A stretch of 55,410 nt of DNA from SLQH01 sp964612995. Its GTDB lineage: Bacteria; Planctomycetota; UBA11346. The DNA lies in assembly GCA_964612995.1 (NCBI GenBank), contig CAZTGE010000008.1, positions 1-55,410 of the forward strand, in the 5' to 3' direction. Positions 32,471 to 40,892 of this stretch are shown in pieces. Every line of letters begins with the position of its first letter. Position 1 is the stretch's first letter. The notes below the pieces were generated by a model. It did no database searches and was not told the origin of the DNA. It saw nothing but the letters and a program-made list of their open reading frames with translations. The position numbers and the translations under genes are program-made.

Positions 32471-33373
32471 TCAGGATGATTGCGGATCTGCGGCGGGACC
32501 TCCTCGGGTCCGAGACCGGTCTGTGATGGCGATCGACGCGCCGCCGAGCACCAGAGCCACGGCGAGGGGGAAACTGATCGGATGGGGGTGTTCGCTGAAC
32601 ACGATCCAGGCGAGGATCGCGGCCGGCAGGAATTGCAGCAGGTTGAGCACCGCCACCAGTTGGCTCGGCAGGCGTTGCATCGAGAGGTTGAGGATCGAAT
32701 GCCCGATCAGGGTGGGGATCACCCCCAGGCCCAGCAGGGGCCACCACGCGGCCGCATGCTGCGGGAGCGGATCGCCGGTGACCACCCAGCCCGCGACCAG
32801 GCACAAGCCGCCTGCGATGAGGTAGACCGGCGGTACGTAGAGCCAGATCGAGGGCAGGTCGCGGCTGCGCCGGGCGTAGACGAGGTAGACCACGAACAGC
32901 AGCATGCTGCCGAAGCAGATCGCATCGCCGACGAAATAGCGTGGGTCGAGGTCGAGGTCGTGCCCCGCGAGCGCGAGCACGCCACAGAAGGCGACCGCGG
33001 TGCCGAGCAGTTCGCGGCGACCGATGCGCTCGCGCAGCAGGAGCCAGACCACCACCGGCATCACCGGGGCGGTCATGTTCACGATCAGCGCGGCATTGGC
33101 GATGATCGCGCGCTGCAGACCGGCGTTCCAGCTCCAGAAATGGAGCGCCAGCAGCACCGCGCCGGGCAGCGCGGTGGCCAGCAGCCGACGCAGCGGTGGC
33201 TGGGGATGGCGGCGTCGGGCGATGAGGAAGACCGGCAGCAACAGCGCTCCGCCGAGCAGCAACCGCCAGGCGGCGATCAGCAGCGGGTGCAGCTGGGCCG
33301 CGCGAATGAAGATGGCCGCGGTGGAACAGGCGCAGATGCCGAACAGCAGCAGGAGGACACGCAGGGCGAACAC
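32471..33373 (-). CDS. EamA/DMT-superfamily transporter
   Basis: 300 residues from GTG 33373. About ten membrane helices in two EamA repeats, for example FALRVLLLLFGICACSTAAIF, IIANAALIVNMTAPVMPVVVWLLL and, in the second half, WWPLLGLGVIPTLIGHSILNLSMQRLPSQLVAVLNLLQFLPAAILAWIVFSEHP, the pattern of the drug/metabolite exporters. Substrate unknown. MITE copies flank it on both sides: copy D ends at its stop codon and copy C is 44 bp upstream of its start. Confidence 0.88.
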   Translation of the reverse strand: MFALRVLLLLFGICACSTAAIFIRAAQLHPLLIAAWRLLLGGALLLPVFLIARRRHPQPPLRRLLATALPGAVLLALHFWSWNAGLQRAIIANAALIVNMTAPVMPVVVWLLLRERIGRRELLGTAVAFCGVLALAGHDLDLDPRYFVGDAICFGSMLLFVVYLVYARRSRDLPSIWLYVPPVYLIAGGLCLVAGWVVTGDPLPQHAAAWWPLLGLGVIPTLIGHSILNLSMQRLPSQLVAVLNLLQFLPAAILAWIVFSEHPHPISFPLAVALVLGGASIAITDRSRTRGGPAADPQSS

Positions 33374-33417
33374 GCCGGAGGATGCAAGCCCGCCCGTACT
33401 GCGTCCAGCGGGATCGC

Positions 33418-33581
33418 GCAGGACGACTCAAAGCCCGCAAATGAGGGCCATGCCTCGCCTCCACCTGCGTCACTACGGCCAAGCACCAAAGGGAGCCGGG
33501 CGGTTGGACGCAGGCGGAGGCGACGCAAGGCATGCCGATCTGGTGATCGGCGTTCCCGGGGCGAGCTTTGAGTCGCCCTGC
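33418..33581 (+). repeat. Foldback MITE-like element, copy C (subfamily I)
   Basis: 164 bp from GCAGGACGACTC to GAGTCGCCCTGC, terminal repeats with one mismatch over 12 bp and TIR similarity extending to ~18 bp. It is flanked by an exact 8-bp direct repeat GGGATCGC at 33410-33417 and 33582-33589. The interior aligns with copies A and B. It lies in the divergent spacer between eamA and the M28 peptidase, where it could carry or disturb promoters. Confidence 0.86.
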
Positions 33582-33637
33582 GGGATCGCATGGCGAGCGC
33601 GCCTTGCGCTGCTGTGCAGCATGTCGTATCACCGGGT

Positions 33638-34738
33638 ATGCCGCGCCGGTCGCCTTCTCGCAGCGCAGCGACCCGGCGCCGTTGGGCGCGGCGGGCGCGC
33701 GTGCACCTGGCCGGCATCCGGCTGGGTCATGCCCTGTTCGCGCTCGCCAGCGCCCTGCGTTGGATGTTGCACCGTCGGTTGCAGATGCCCGGCGAGCGCT
33801 ACCGGGGTGCCCTGCCGCCGGAGAGCGGGGAGCAGCGGCGGTTGCGCGGCGAACTGGAGCAGGACCTGGATCATCTCGCCGGTGAGATCGGGCCGCGGTG
33901 CGTCGAACGCTATCATGCCTACGAGCGCGCGCGGGCGTGGATCGGCGAGCGGCTGCGTGCGGCCGGCTGGCAGCCGGTCGAGCAGGTCTATGCCTCGCGC
34001 GGTGGTCACGCGGTGGCCAACATCATCGCCGAGCGCCGGGGGCACCTGCGCCCCGAGCGGATCCTGATAATCGGTGCGCATTACGACACCATCGAGGTGA
34101 GTCCGGGGGCCAACGACAACGGAACCGGGGTGGCGGCGCTCTTGGCCCTGGCTCGGCGTCTACCGACGGATCCGGCGGTCACCTTGCGGCTGGTCGCCTA
34201 TGCCAACGAGGAACCGCCGGCGTTCCAGACCGAGGACATGGGTTCCCTGGTCCACGCGCGATCCTGTCGCTCTGCTGGCGAGCAGGTGGTCGGCGTGCTG
34301 GTGCTCGAAACCCTTGGTTGTTTCAGTCAGCGACGCGGTTCGCAGCGCTTTCCGATCCCGGCCCTGCGCCACCTCTACGGCGATCGCGGTGATTTCGTCG
34401 CTTTCGTCGGTACCACGCAGAGCGGATCTTTCGTCCGCCGCTGCGTCGAACGGTTCCGTGCGCACGCGCGCATCCCCGGCGAAGGCGCCTGTCTGCCGGC
34501 GGCGCTGCCCGGCGCGGGGTGGAGCGACCACTGGGCCTACGCCAGGGTCGGCTACGCGGCGTGCATGCTCACCGATACCGCGCCGTTCCGCTATCCGCAT
34601 TACCACACACCAGCGGACACGGTCGACAAGATCGACTTCCGCCGTCTGGCGCTGGTGGTCGCGGGGGTCGCCGCGGCGGTGCACGACCTGCTGCTCCAGG
34701 CCGCGGCCGGCCATCAGACCGCGGCGAAGTTGAAATAG
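33638..34738 (+). CDS. M28 family metallopeptidase
   Basis: 366 residues from ATG 33638; an in-frame ATG at 33590 lies right after the repeat C direct repeat and is less likely. The M28 zinc site is complete: GAHYDT (first ligand and Asp), GANDNGTGVA (bridging Asp), YANEEPPAFQTEDMGS (catalytic Glu pair), the ETLG position, and HYHTPADTVDKIDF (last His). The first ~75 residues are Arg-rich with a weak hydrophobic stretch; a membrane anchor is possible. The probable activity is an aminopeptidase or glutaminyl-cyclase-like enzyme. The 3' end overlaps the convergent uxaC gene by 25 bp. Confidence 0.85.
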   Translation: MPRRSPSRSAATRRRWARRARVHLAGIRLGHALFALASALRWMLHRRLQMPGERYRGALPPESGEQRRLRGELEQDLDHLAGEIGPRCVERYHAYERARAWIGERLRAAGWQPVEQVYASRGGHAVANIIAERRGHLRPERILIIGAHYDTIEVSPGANDNGTGVAALLALARRLPTDPAVTLRLVAYANEEPPAFQTEDMGSLVHARSCRSAGEQVVGVLVLETLGCFSQRRGSQRFPIPALRHLYGDRGDFVAFVGTTQSGSFVRRCVERFRAHARIPGEGACLPAALPGAGWSDHWAYARVGYAACMLTDTAPFRYPHYHTPADTVDKIDFRRLALVVAGVAAAVHDLLLQAAAGHQTAAKLK

Positions 34739-36129
34739 TCGCGGGCGTTGCGGTAGCTGATATCCGCGACCATGTTGCCGACCAGATCGTAGTCCTTCGG
34801 GATCGCGCCGCGCTTGATGTCCTGACCGAGGACCGAGCACAGCAGACGTCGGAAGTATTCGTGGCGGGTGTAGCTGAGGAAGGAACGCGAGTCGGTGAGC
34901 ATGCCGACGAAGCGCGAGAGCAGGCCGAGTTGCGAGAGTGCCTCGATCTGCCGGGTCATGCCGTCCCACTGATCGAGGAACCACCAGCCGGCGCCGTACT
35001 GCATCTTGCCGGGGCAGGAGCCGTCCTGGAAATTCCCGATCATGGTCGCCATGACTTCGTTGTCACGCGGATTGAGGTTGTAGAGGATGGTCCGCGGCAG
35101 CTCGTCGCTGCGGTCGAGGCTGTCGAGGAAGCGGCTCATCGTCTCGGCCTGCGGGTAATCGCCGATGGAATCGAAGCCGGTATCCGGGCCGAGCCGCTCG
35201 AACAGCCGGGTGTTGTTGTTGCGCATCGCGCCGACGTGCAGCTGCATGACCCAGCCGCTCGCGGCATCCATGCGTGCGCAGGCGATGTGGATCGCGCCGG
35301 CGAGCTTCTCGGCGTCGTCGGCGCCGAGGGCGGTGCCGCCGCGCAGGGTACGGAACAGGCCCGCCGCCTGTTCAGGGGTGGCGTCGGAGCGGAAGCAGCG
35401 TTCGAGGCCGTAGTCCGACAGGCGGCAGCCGGCGGCGTGGAAGGCGTCGTGGCGCACCTGCAGCGCCTGGAGGAAGCTCTCCCAGTCGCGCACGTTGACA
35501 TCGGCCGCGGCGCCGAGCTGGTCCATCCAGCCATTCCAGAACGCGGGGGCGGCGGTCTTGAAGGCCTTGTCTGGACGCCAGGTCGGCAGCACGCGGGTGG
35601 CGCAGGCGCTGCGCTTGCAGGCATCGTGATGCTCGAGGCTGTCACAGGGGTCGTCGGTCGTGCAGATGGTCTCGACCTTGAAGTACTCCATCAACGCCCA
35701 GGGGCGGCCGGCGTCGGTGGCGAGGTAGGCATTGCAGCGATCCCAGACCGCATCGGCAGTATCGGGGCCGAGCAGCAGGTCGTCGATGCCGAACGGCCGT
35801 TTCATCTCCAGATGGGTCCAGTGGTAGAGCGGGTTGCGCAGGCACTTGGGTACGGTCTCGGCCCACTTGCCGAACTTCTCGCGATCGCTGGCGTCGCCGG
35901 TGCAGTAGTGCTCGCTGATGCCGTTGGTGCGCATCTGGCGCCACTTGTAGTGGTCGCCGCCGAGCCAGATCTGGGCGATGTTGTCGAAGCGGTGGTTCTC
36001 CGCCACCTGCTGCGGCGGCAGGTGACAGTGGTAGTCGATGATCGGCTGGTCCTTGGCGTATTCGTGGTAGAGGATACGCGCATGCTTGTTGGCCAGCATG
36101 AAATCGTCGTGCATCAACGGTATGGTCAT
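34714..36129 (-). CDS. uxaC: Glucuronate isomerase
   Basis: 471 residues from ATG 36129 (MTIPLMHDDFMLANKHARILYHEYAKDQPIIDYHCHL), exactly the family length; upstream AGGAAGG supports it. The family signatures are IIDYHCHLPPQQVAEN, TNGISEHYCTG, YHWTHLEMKRPFGID, and near the end YTRHEYFRRLLCSVLGQDIKRGAIP with YISYRNARDYF-like ISYRNARDYFNF. It converts D-glucuronate to D-fructuronate (and galacturonate to tagaturonate) in hexuronate catabolism. No other hexuronate gene is close by. Confidence 0.97.
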   Translation of the reverse strand: MTIPLMHDDFMLANKHARILYHEYAKDQPIIDYHCHLPPQQVAENHRFDNIAQIWLGGDHYKWRQMRTNGISEHYCTGDASDREKFGKWAETVPKCLRNPLYHWTHLEMKRPFGIDDLLLGPDTADAVWDRCNAYLATDAGRPWALMEYFKVETICTTDDPCDSLEHHDACKRSACATRVLPTWRPDKAFKTAAPAFWNGWMDQLGAAADVNVRDWESFLQALQVRHDAFHAAGCRLSDYGLERCFRSDATPEQAAGLFRTLRGGTALGADDAEKLAGAIHIACARMDAASGWVMQLHVGAMRNNNTRLFERLGPDTGFDSIGDYPQAETMSRFLDSLDRSDELPRTILYNLNPRDNEVMATMIGNFQDGSCPGKMQYGAGWWFLDQWDGMTRQIEALSQLGLLSRFVGMLTDSRSFLSYTRHEYFRRLLCSVLGQDIKRGAIPKDYDLVGNMVADISYRNARDYFNFAAV

Positions 36130-36194
36130 GGTCCTGCCCTTCCTCGCCGGCCCGTTTACCGCCGGCGGGCGGCGACGCAACGCCGCTTCGCTCG

Positions 36195-39100
36195 CTACGG
36201 CGATGCGAGATCAGCCGTGACCGTGCGTAACGGCCGCACGCGCACCGTGGTGCTGTGCGTGCCGACATCGAGGCGATAGCGCCCCGGCGGCAGGCCGCGG
36301 ATGAGTACGCGGCCGTGGGCCGAGGTCACCGGCTGGCGCAGTTCGGCCGGTCCGGGGTACGCCACTGGCAGCCGGATGACCTCCTGGCCGTCGACAGCGA
36401 GGATGCGCACCGGGCGTTCTCCCACCGCTTCGGCGGGAAGGTGGCAACGCAAGTCGACCGCGCCGGCTTGTGGGGGGGCGAAGTCGAGCTCGGCCGGTCC
36501 GGTGAGTTCCAGTTCGCGCAGGCTCGTTGCGTAGCCGGGCATGGCCACGCCGATGCGATAGCGTCCGGCGGCCACCGGGCAGGGGAAACGCACCTGGCCA
36601 CCGCCGACGACGCTGCCGGCGAGCACGGCCGGGCTGTCGGCGGCGTAGAGCAGGACCGTGGCGCCGTGGCCTCCCTGGGCATGCAGCTGGGCGTTGAGCG
36701 CATGGGCCGGACCGAGGCGGAGCGTGCCGCAGTCGCCGTCGCCGTCGGGCTCGGGCGTCAGACAATGCCAGCCCGCTCGCGTCGCCAGCACGCTCAGCGA
36801 CAGGCCGGCGTGGGCGCAATGGGGGAAGACGAAACTCCCGTCCGCCGCGGTGCGGGCGGTGGGCACGAGCCCGCGATGGGGGCTGTCGCGATGACAGGCG
36901 TGGACCGTGGCGCCGGAAACCGGCTCGCCTGTGGCGTCGACCACGACGCCGCGTACCTGTTGGGGCGACAGGTCGAGTTCCAGACCGTCGGCGTTTGCGC
37001 GCAGGATGCCGTGGGCGCGGACCAACGCTTCGCGACCGTAATCGCCGGTGAGCAGGGCGGCGTGATAGCGGGCCGGCGGGGTGACGAGACGGAAGGCGCC
37101 GTTGCGTGCAACGCGGACCTGCTGCCGGCCCACGCTGCCGAGCAGCTCGACCTGGCGTGGCGTCAGCCTCGTCGGCAGGTGCAGCAGGTGCAGATGGCTG
37201 CGCGGGCCGAGCGTCGCGGGGTCGAGCGCGCCCTGCAGGCGTAGGCGCGCTCGCTGTGCGAGTCGGATGCCGGTGCTCGCATCGGGGTCGACCCGTGCGG
37301 TCCTCGGCTGGTCTGCGGCGCCCGGCGCACCGCAGACCAGGTAGTGGCCTGCGGGCAGCAGCGCGAACTCGGCGTTGCCGTCATCGTCGCTGTGGGTGGT
37401 ATAGCGCCGGCGAGGATCCCACAGCGCGATGGCGTGGACCTCGCTGCGCGCCGACAGCTTCACGCTCAGCCGACCGCATGGCGGCAGCGCGAGTTCGACC
37501 GCGTCGGTCGAGGAGGCGTTGACCGCGTATTCCTCCACCAGGTGCTGCCCGGTGGCATCGGCGTGGATCTGCAGCCAGACCAGGCCCCGGGGCAGATGCG
37601 CCAGCGTGATCGGGTCCCCAGTCAGGGGGATGCCCCGGTGGTGTCGGGTCAGGCGTCCGCTGGGATCCGCGACGCTGAGATGACAGCCGGTGCCGCCACT
37701 GACCGTGCAGCTGAGCGTCTGGCCGTCGGTCAGGGTCACCGGCACCACCTGGGCGTCGGCATCCGGCTCGTTGCGCAGGTCGAGCGGCAGCAGAGCGACG
37801 GGGGCCGGCGCTTTGCTGATGCGCGCCATGTAGATCCGCCCGCGGGGCAGCTCGGCCGCGGCCGCGCCGGCGGCGTCGCTGAGCAGCGCGAGGCGGACGG
37901 ACTCGCCGGAGTCGCTCGCGAGACCCTCGATGCGGATCGTGGCGCCTGGGCAGGGTGTGCCGTCGCCGGTGCGCACCAGGAAGCGCACGGTGTCGACCGG
38001 ATCCGGGCGCAGGATCAGGTCGAGGGTGCCGGCGGGCACGTCGGTACGGCGAACCAGCAGTTCGTCGCCGTGCGGCTCGATGGCGGTGACGACATAGGTG
38101 GCGGTATCGAGCCCACCGACGAGGAAGCGGCCCGTCGCATCGGCGACGCAGCCGGCGGTTGCGCCGTCTCCGCCGCGCAGATGCACGTGGGCCTGGGGAA
38201 CGTGCTGGCCCGCGGCATCCAGGACCTGCCCGCCGATGCGCGCCCCCGGCTGCAGGCTGAGGCTGAGCGGGTCGGCATTCGTGGTGAGGTCGACCTCGTG
38301 TTCGAGGGGGTGGAAGCGGACATCGTTGACGTGGATAAGCACCCGGGTGGCAGGCAGCCGCGCGAGGGTGAAGCCGCCTTGCGCGTCGGTGATGGTGACC
38401 GGGCTGTTTCCGTCCTTCCAGGAGGCCGTGACTCGTGCCCCGGCGACCGGCTCGCCAGCGACATCGCGCACCGTCCCGCGGCAATCGGTCAGGCCATGCA
38501 TGACCAAGCGCAGCTCGTCGACCGCGCGCTGGCTCGGATCGATCGGCCGGTGCAGGCGCACGAAATCCTGGTGGTCGATGTACAGGCTGATCGGATTGGA
38601 TCCGAAGCCGCCCAGCTCGAAACGACCCTGATCGTCGGTGAGCGTCGAGCGTGAGTCGTGGAAGAGGGTGTTGTCGTATCCCCAGACCTGTGCCTTGCTC
38701 ACCGGACGCCCTTCGCCATCGACGACGGTACCGACGATCGGCGTGCTGACCGGCAGGACGCCGGTGAACCCGGCGGTCGCGCCAGCGCTCACCGATACCG
38801 TTCCGGTCAGCAGTGCAGAGTCCGACGAGCGGACGGCGATATCGTAGGTGCCGGCCGCGATCGGATCGAGCGCCACCGCGCCGTTCTCAGGCTGCTGCTC
38901 GGCGAAGGTGTAGGTCTCCTGCCAATGACCCTGTGGGCGCAGGCGGATGGTCAGCGGCGCGCTCTGGTCATCGGCACCAGGACTGGTGGGGGCGACCCGC
39001 AGCGCGCCGGCGCGGACCAGCGCGATGCTGTGCTCGTTGTCTCCAACGGCATCGAGCGAGAGGGAGACCGTGCTTTGGTTGCAGGCCACGAACAGACCGT

Positions 39101-39830
39101 CGGGGGGCGTGATCAGCAGTCCGGTCCAGCCCGGTTCGAGGCCCGTGAGGCGATAGTGGCCGCTCGCGTCGCTGCGGCAGCTGTGGAAACAACCGGCGGC
39201 GACCGTCACATCCGCGACCGGCTCGCCAGCGGGGCCGGTGATGGTGCCCCGGACGTCAGCGCCACCTGTGCGCATCCGCAGGATCATGTGGTTGAAGTCG
39301 CCGCCGACGGGCAGGACGTGGCTGCCGGTGAGAGCCGTGGAATGGGCGACGTGGAAGCGGTAGTTGCCGGAGCAGCAGTCGTCGAAGACGAAGGCGCCGT
39401 CGGCATCGGTGGTGGTTGCGGCGACCAGGCGAAATTCCTCCCAGCTGTCGCGCAGTTCGATGGCGCAGCGCACGGTGACATCCGGCAATGCCGAGCCGTC
39501 GGGGGCGAGTACGCGGCCGGTGATGCGGTGGGACGCATCGAGGGTCACCGGACCCAGGGCCTCGTCGGACGCGACGTCCTCGCGTCCGCACAGCAGGCGG
39601 CCGTCGCGGTGGAAGCTCAGCGTGCCCATGCCGCGGTGGTCCGCGGCGAGGAGGAAATGACCGTCTGTGTCGGTCGTGGCCCGGGCGTCGCCGAAGCGGA
39701 CCTCGATCCCCGACAGCGGTGCGCCAGCGGTATCGACCGCGCGCCCGGTGACGGCTGCGGCGGACGGCCCGGTGCAGAGCAGGGCGAGCCCCAGGATCAG
39801 GATGAATCGACCGGGGAACGGCGCTCGCAT
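36195..39830 (-). CDS. Large secreted protein with carboxypeptidase-regulatory-like repeats
   Basis: 1211 residues from ATG 39830. The frame is open to 40028, but ATG 39830 begins a clear signal peptide (FILILGLALLCTGPSAAA). At least seven repeats carry the CarboxypepD_reg/transthyretin-like pattern G-x-V-x-D-x-x-G-x-P-V-x-x-A-x-V...TDxxGxF, for example VTGRAVDTAGAPLSGIEV, CRGTVRDVAGEPVAGARV, VRGVVVDATGEPVSGATV. No catalytic domain was found. Such proteins are usually surface or periplasmic beta-sandwich arrays, adhesive or receptor-like. It is 65 bp upstream of uxaC on the same strand, which may be only coincidental. Confidence 0.82.
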   Translation of the reverse strand: MRAPFPGRFILILGLALLCTGPSAAAVTGRAVDTAGAPLSGIEVRFGDARATTDTDGHFLLAADHRGMGTLSFHRDGRLLCGREDVASDEALGPVTLDASHRITGRVLAPDGSALPDVTVRCAIELRDSWEEFRLVAATTTDADGAFVFDDCCSGNYRFHVAHSTALTGSHVLPVGGDFNHMILRMRTGGADVRGTITGPAGEPVADVTVAAGCFHSCRSDASGHYRLTGLEPGWTGLLITPPDGLFVACNQSTVSLSLDAVGDNEHSIALVRAGALRVAPTSPGADDQSAPLTIRLRPQGHWQETYTFAEQQPENGAVALDPIAAGTYDIAVRSSDSALLTGTVSVSAGATAGFTGVLPVSTPIVGTVVDGEGRPVSKAQVWGYDNTLFHDSRSTLTDDQGRFELGGFGSNPISLYIDHQDFVRLHRPIDPSQRAVDELRLVMHGLTDCRGTVRDVAGEPVAGARVTASWKDGNSPVTITDAQGGFTLARLPATRVLIHVNDVRFHPLEHEVDLTTNADPLSLSLQPGARIGGQVLDAAGQHVPQAHVHLRGGDGATAGCVADATGRFLVGGLDTATYVVTAIEPHGDELLVRRTDVPAGTLDLILRPDPVDTVRFLVRTGDGTPCPGATIRIEGLASDSGESVRLALLSDAAGAAAAELPRGRIYMARISKAPAPVALLPLDLRNEPDADAQVVPVTLTDGQTLSCTVSGGTGCHLSVADPSGRLTRHHRGIPLTGDPITLAHLPRGLVWLQIHADATGQHLVEEYAVNASSTDAVELALPPCGRLSVKLSARSEVHAIALWDPRRRYTTHSDDDGNAEFALLPAGHYLVCGAPGAADQPRTARVDPDASTGIRLAQRARLRLQGALDPATLGPRSHLHLLHLPTRLTPRQVELLGSVGRQQVRVARNGAFRLVTPPARYHAALLTGDYGREALVRAHGILRANADGLELDLSPQQVRGVVVDATGEPVSGATVHACHRDSPHRGLVPTARTAADGSFVFPHCAHAGLSLSVLATRAGWHCLTPEPDGDGDCGTLRLGPAHALNAQLHAQGGHGATVLLYAADSPAVLAGSVVGGGQVRFPCPVAAGRYRIGVAMPGYATSLRELELTGPAELDFAPPQAGAVDLRCHLPAEAVGERPVRILAVDGQEVIRLPVAYPGPAELRQPVTSAHGRVLIRGLPPGRYRLDVGTHSTTVRVRPLRTVTADLASP

Positions 39831-39918
39831 GGGAGGCTCCGGGACAGCGTTGGACGGTGCGGAATCCAGCCACTGCGCCGCGAGCGCAGCGCAGTGCAAC
39901 GGCATGGCGTGCGATGGC

Positions 39919-40254
39919 TCAGGGCGCATCCGCGGCCGGGCGGTAGCGCCACATGGCGACGCTGGCGGTCCAGGTGCCGTCAGCCGCGCGCAGGTCCGGT
40001 GGCATCTCGCCGGCCTGCACCCCCGCACCGAGTGGCAGGGCGATGAAATCGCGTTCGCCAGCGGTGAAGCTGACCTCGGCGAAGGCAGCGTCGGCTCCGG
40101 CTTCGAGTGCGACGAGGAAATGCGCTGCGCGCTGCGAGTCGTGACGCAGCATCACCGGCTGCTCGCCGGCGGCGTGGAGCAGTTCCGCGAGCAGCTCGGC
40201 CCGGGCCTGTTGATCGCCAGAGCGGTTGGCCAACGCACGGTTGGCCGTGATCAC
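39919..40254 (-). CDS. Small protein, unrecognised
   Basis: 111 residues from GTG 40254, with GAGG about 8 bp upstream. The sequence is soluble and mildly acidic, with an Ala/Leu-rich N-terminal helix (ARAELLAELLHAAGEQ) and a beta-like end (GTWTASVAMWRYRPAADAP). It starts 12 bp after the stop of the preceding 75-residue gene and ends 88 bp before the large repeat protein, all on one strand. No family is recognised. Codon bias and operon spacing favour a real gene. Confidence 0.55.
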   Translation of the reverse strand: MITANRALANRSGDQQARAELLAELLHAAGEQPVMLRHDSQRAAHFLVALEAGADAAFAEVSFTAGERDFIALPLGAGVQAGEMPPDLRAADGTWTASVAMWRYRPAADAP

Positions 40255-40266
40255 GCAGCGGCCGCC

Positions 40267-40494
40267 TCAGCCGTATTCGGTCGGGATCTCGGTGATCTCG
40301 TCGCGGACGAAGCGGTGGATCGCCTGGATCCGCTCGCGTCGGGTCTCCTGCGCGGCGGTCAGCTCGGCTGCGGTGCGGTCGAAGGCGGCCTGGTCGGCCT
40401 CTTCGCCGGCGCGCAGCAGTGCTGCCAGGCCGAGGAACAGGACCAGCACGAGGACGAACGCGAGCGCAGAGCCAGGCGAGGTACCACGAGACAT
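40267..40494 (-). CDS. Small single-pass membrane protein, unrecognised
   Basis: 75 residues from ATG 40494. Residues ~8-27 form a hydrophobic helix (SALAFVLVLVLFLGLAALLR); the remainder is a polar helix rich in Glu, Ala and Arg (EADQAAFDRTAAELTAAQETRRERIQAIHRFVRDE). The topology suggests an anchored cytoplasmic or periplasmic coiled segment. It starts the small operon with the 111-residue gene. Repeat E begins 79 bp upstream. Confidence 0.6.
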   Translation of the reverse strand: MSRGTSPGSALAFVLVLVLFLGLAALLRAGEEADQAAFDRTAAELTAAQETRRERIQAIHRFVRDEITEIPTEYG

Positions 40495-40572
40495 GTGTTC
40501 ATCCTAGGCAGGTGCGATCGGGTGGCAAGCGACGCAGGCGCGCATGCGGTAGCCGGTGGAGGCTTCGGTCTG

Positions 40573-40708
40573 CCAGGGCCGCTCAAAGCTCGGGATGACG
40601 GGGTCACAACATGGGCCCATCGAATGATGGACCCATGTTGTGACCCCCCTGTTTCCATGCCGAGCTGGTGCTCGGCGCTCCCAGGGGCCGAGCTCTGAGC
40701 GGCCCTGG
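40573..40708 (+). repeat. Foldback MITE-like element, copy E (subfamily II)
   Basis: 136 bp with terminal inverted repeats CCAGGGCCGCTCAAAGCTCG and CGAGCTCTGAGCGGCCCTGG, 19 of 20 matching. It is flanked by the exact 8-bp direct repeat TCGGTCTG at 40565-40572 and 40709-40716 (9 bp if the next C is counted). The centre is a long hairpin whose arms GGGTCACAACATGGG (~40600) and its complement (~40632) are near perfect. The right third matches the right end of copies A-C; the left end matches copy D. It occupies the spacer upstream of thrS. Confidence 0.88.
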
Positions 40709-40892
40709 TCGGTCTGCCCGGCGATGCGTTGCCATCTGCACGCTGGGCCCTAGGCTCTCTCCGGCATGGGACTGGTGCGAACTAGCTGAGACGACCCGGT
40801 CGAGTGGGCTCGCCGTCGCCCGGACGGCTGGAGCTCCCGGGTTCGTCGCGCCCGCCCTTTCCGCCCACACATCTTGCCGCAGGGGAATTCCC

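Noticed and set aside
40709..40892. T-box riboswitch upstream of thrS
   Set aside because: No T-box consensus, specifier loop or terminator/antiterminator pair was visible in this leader.
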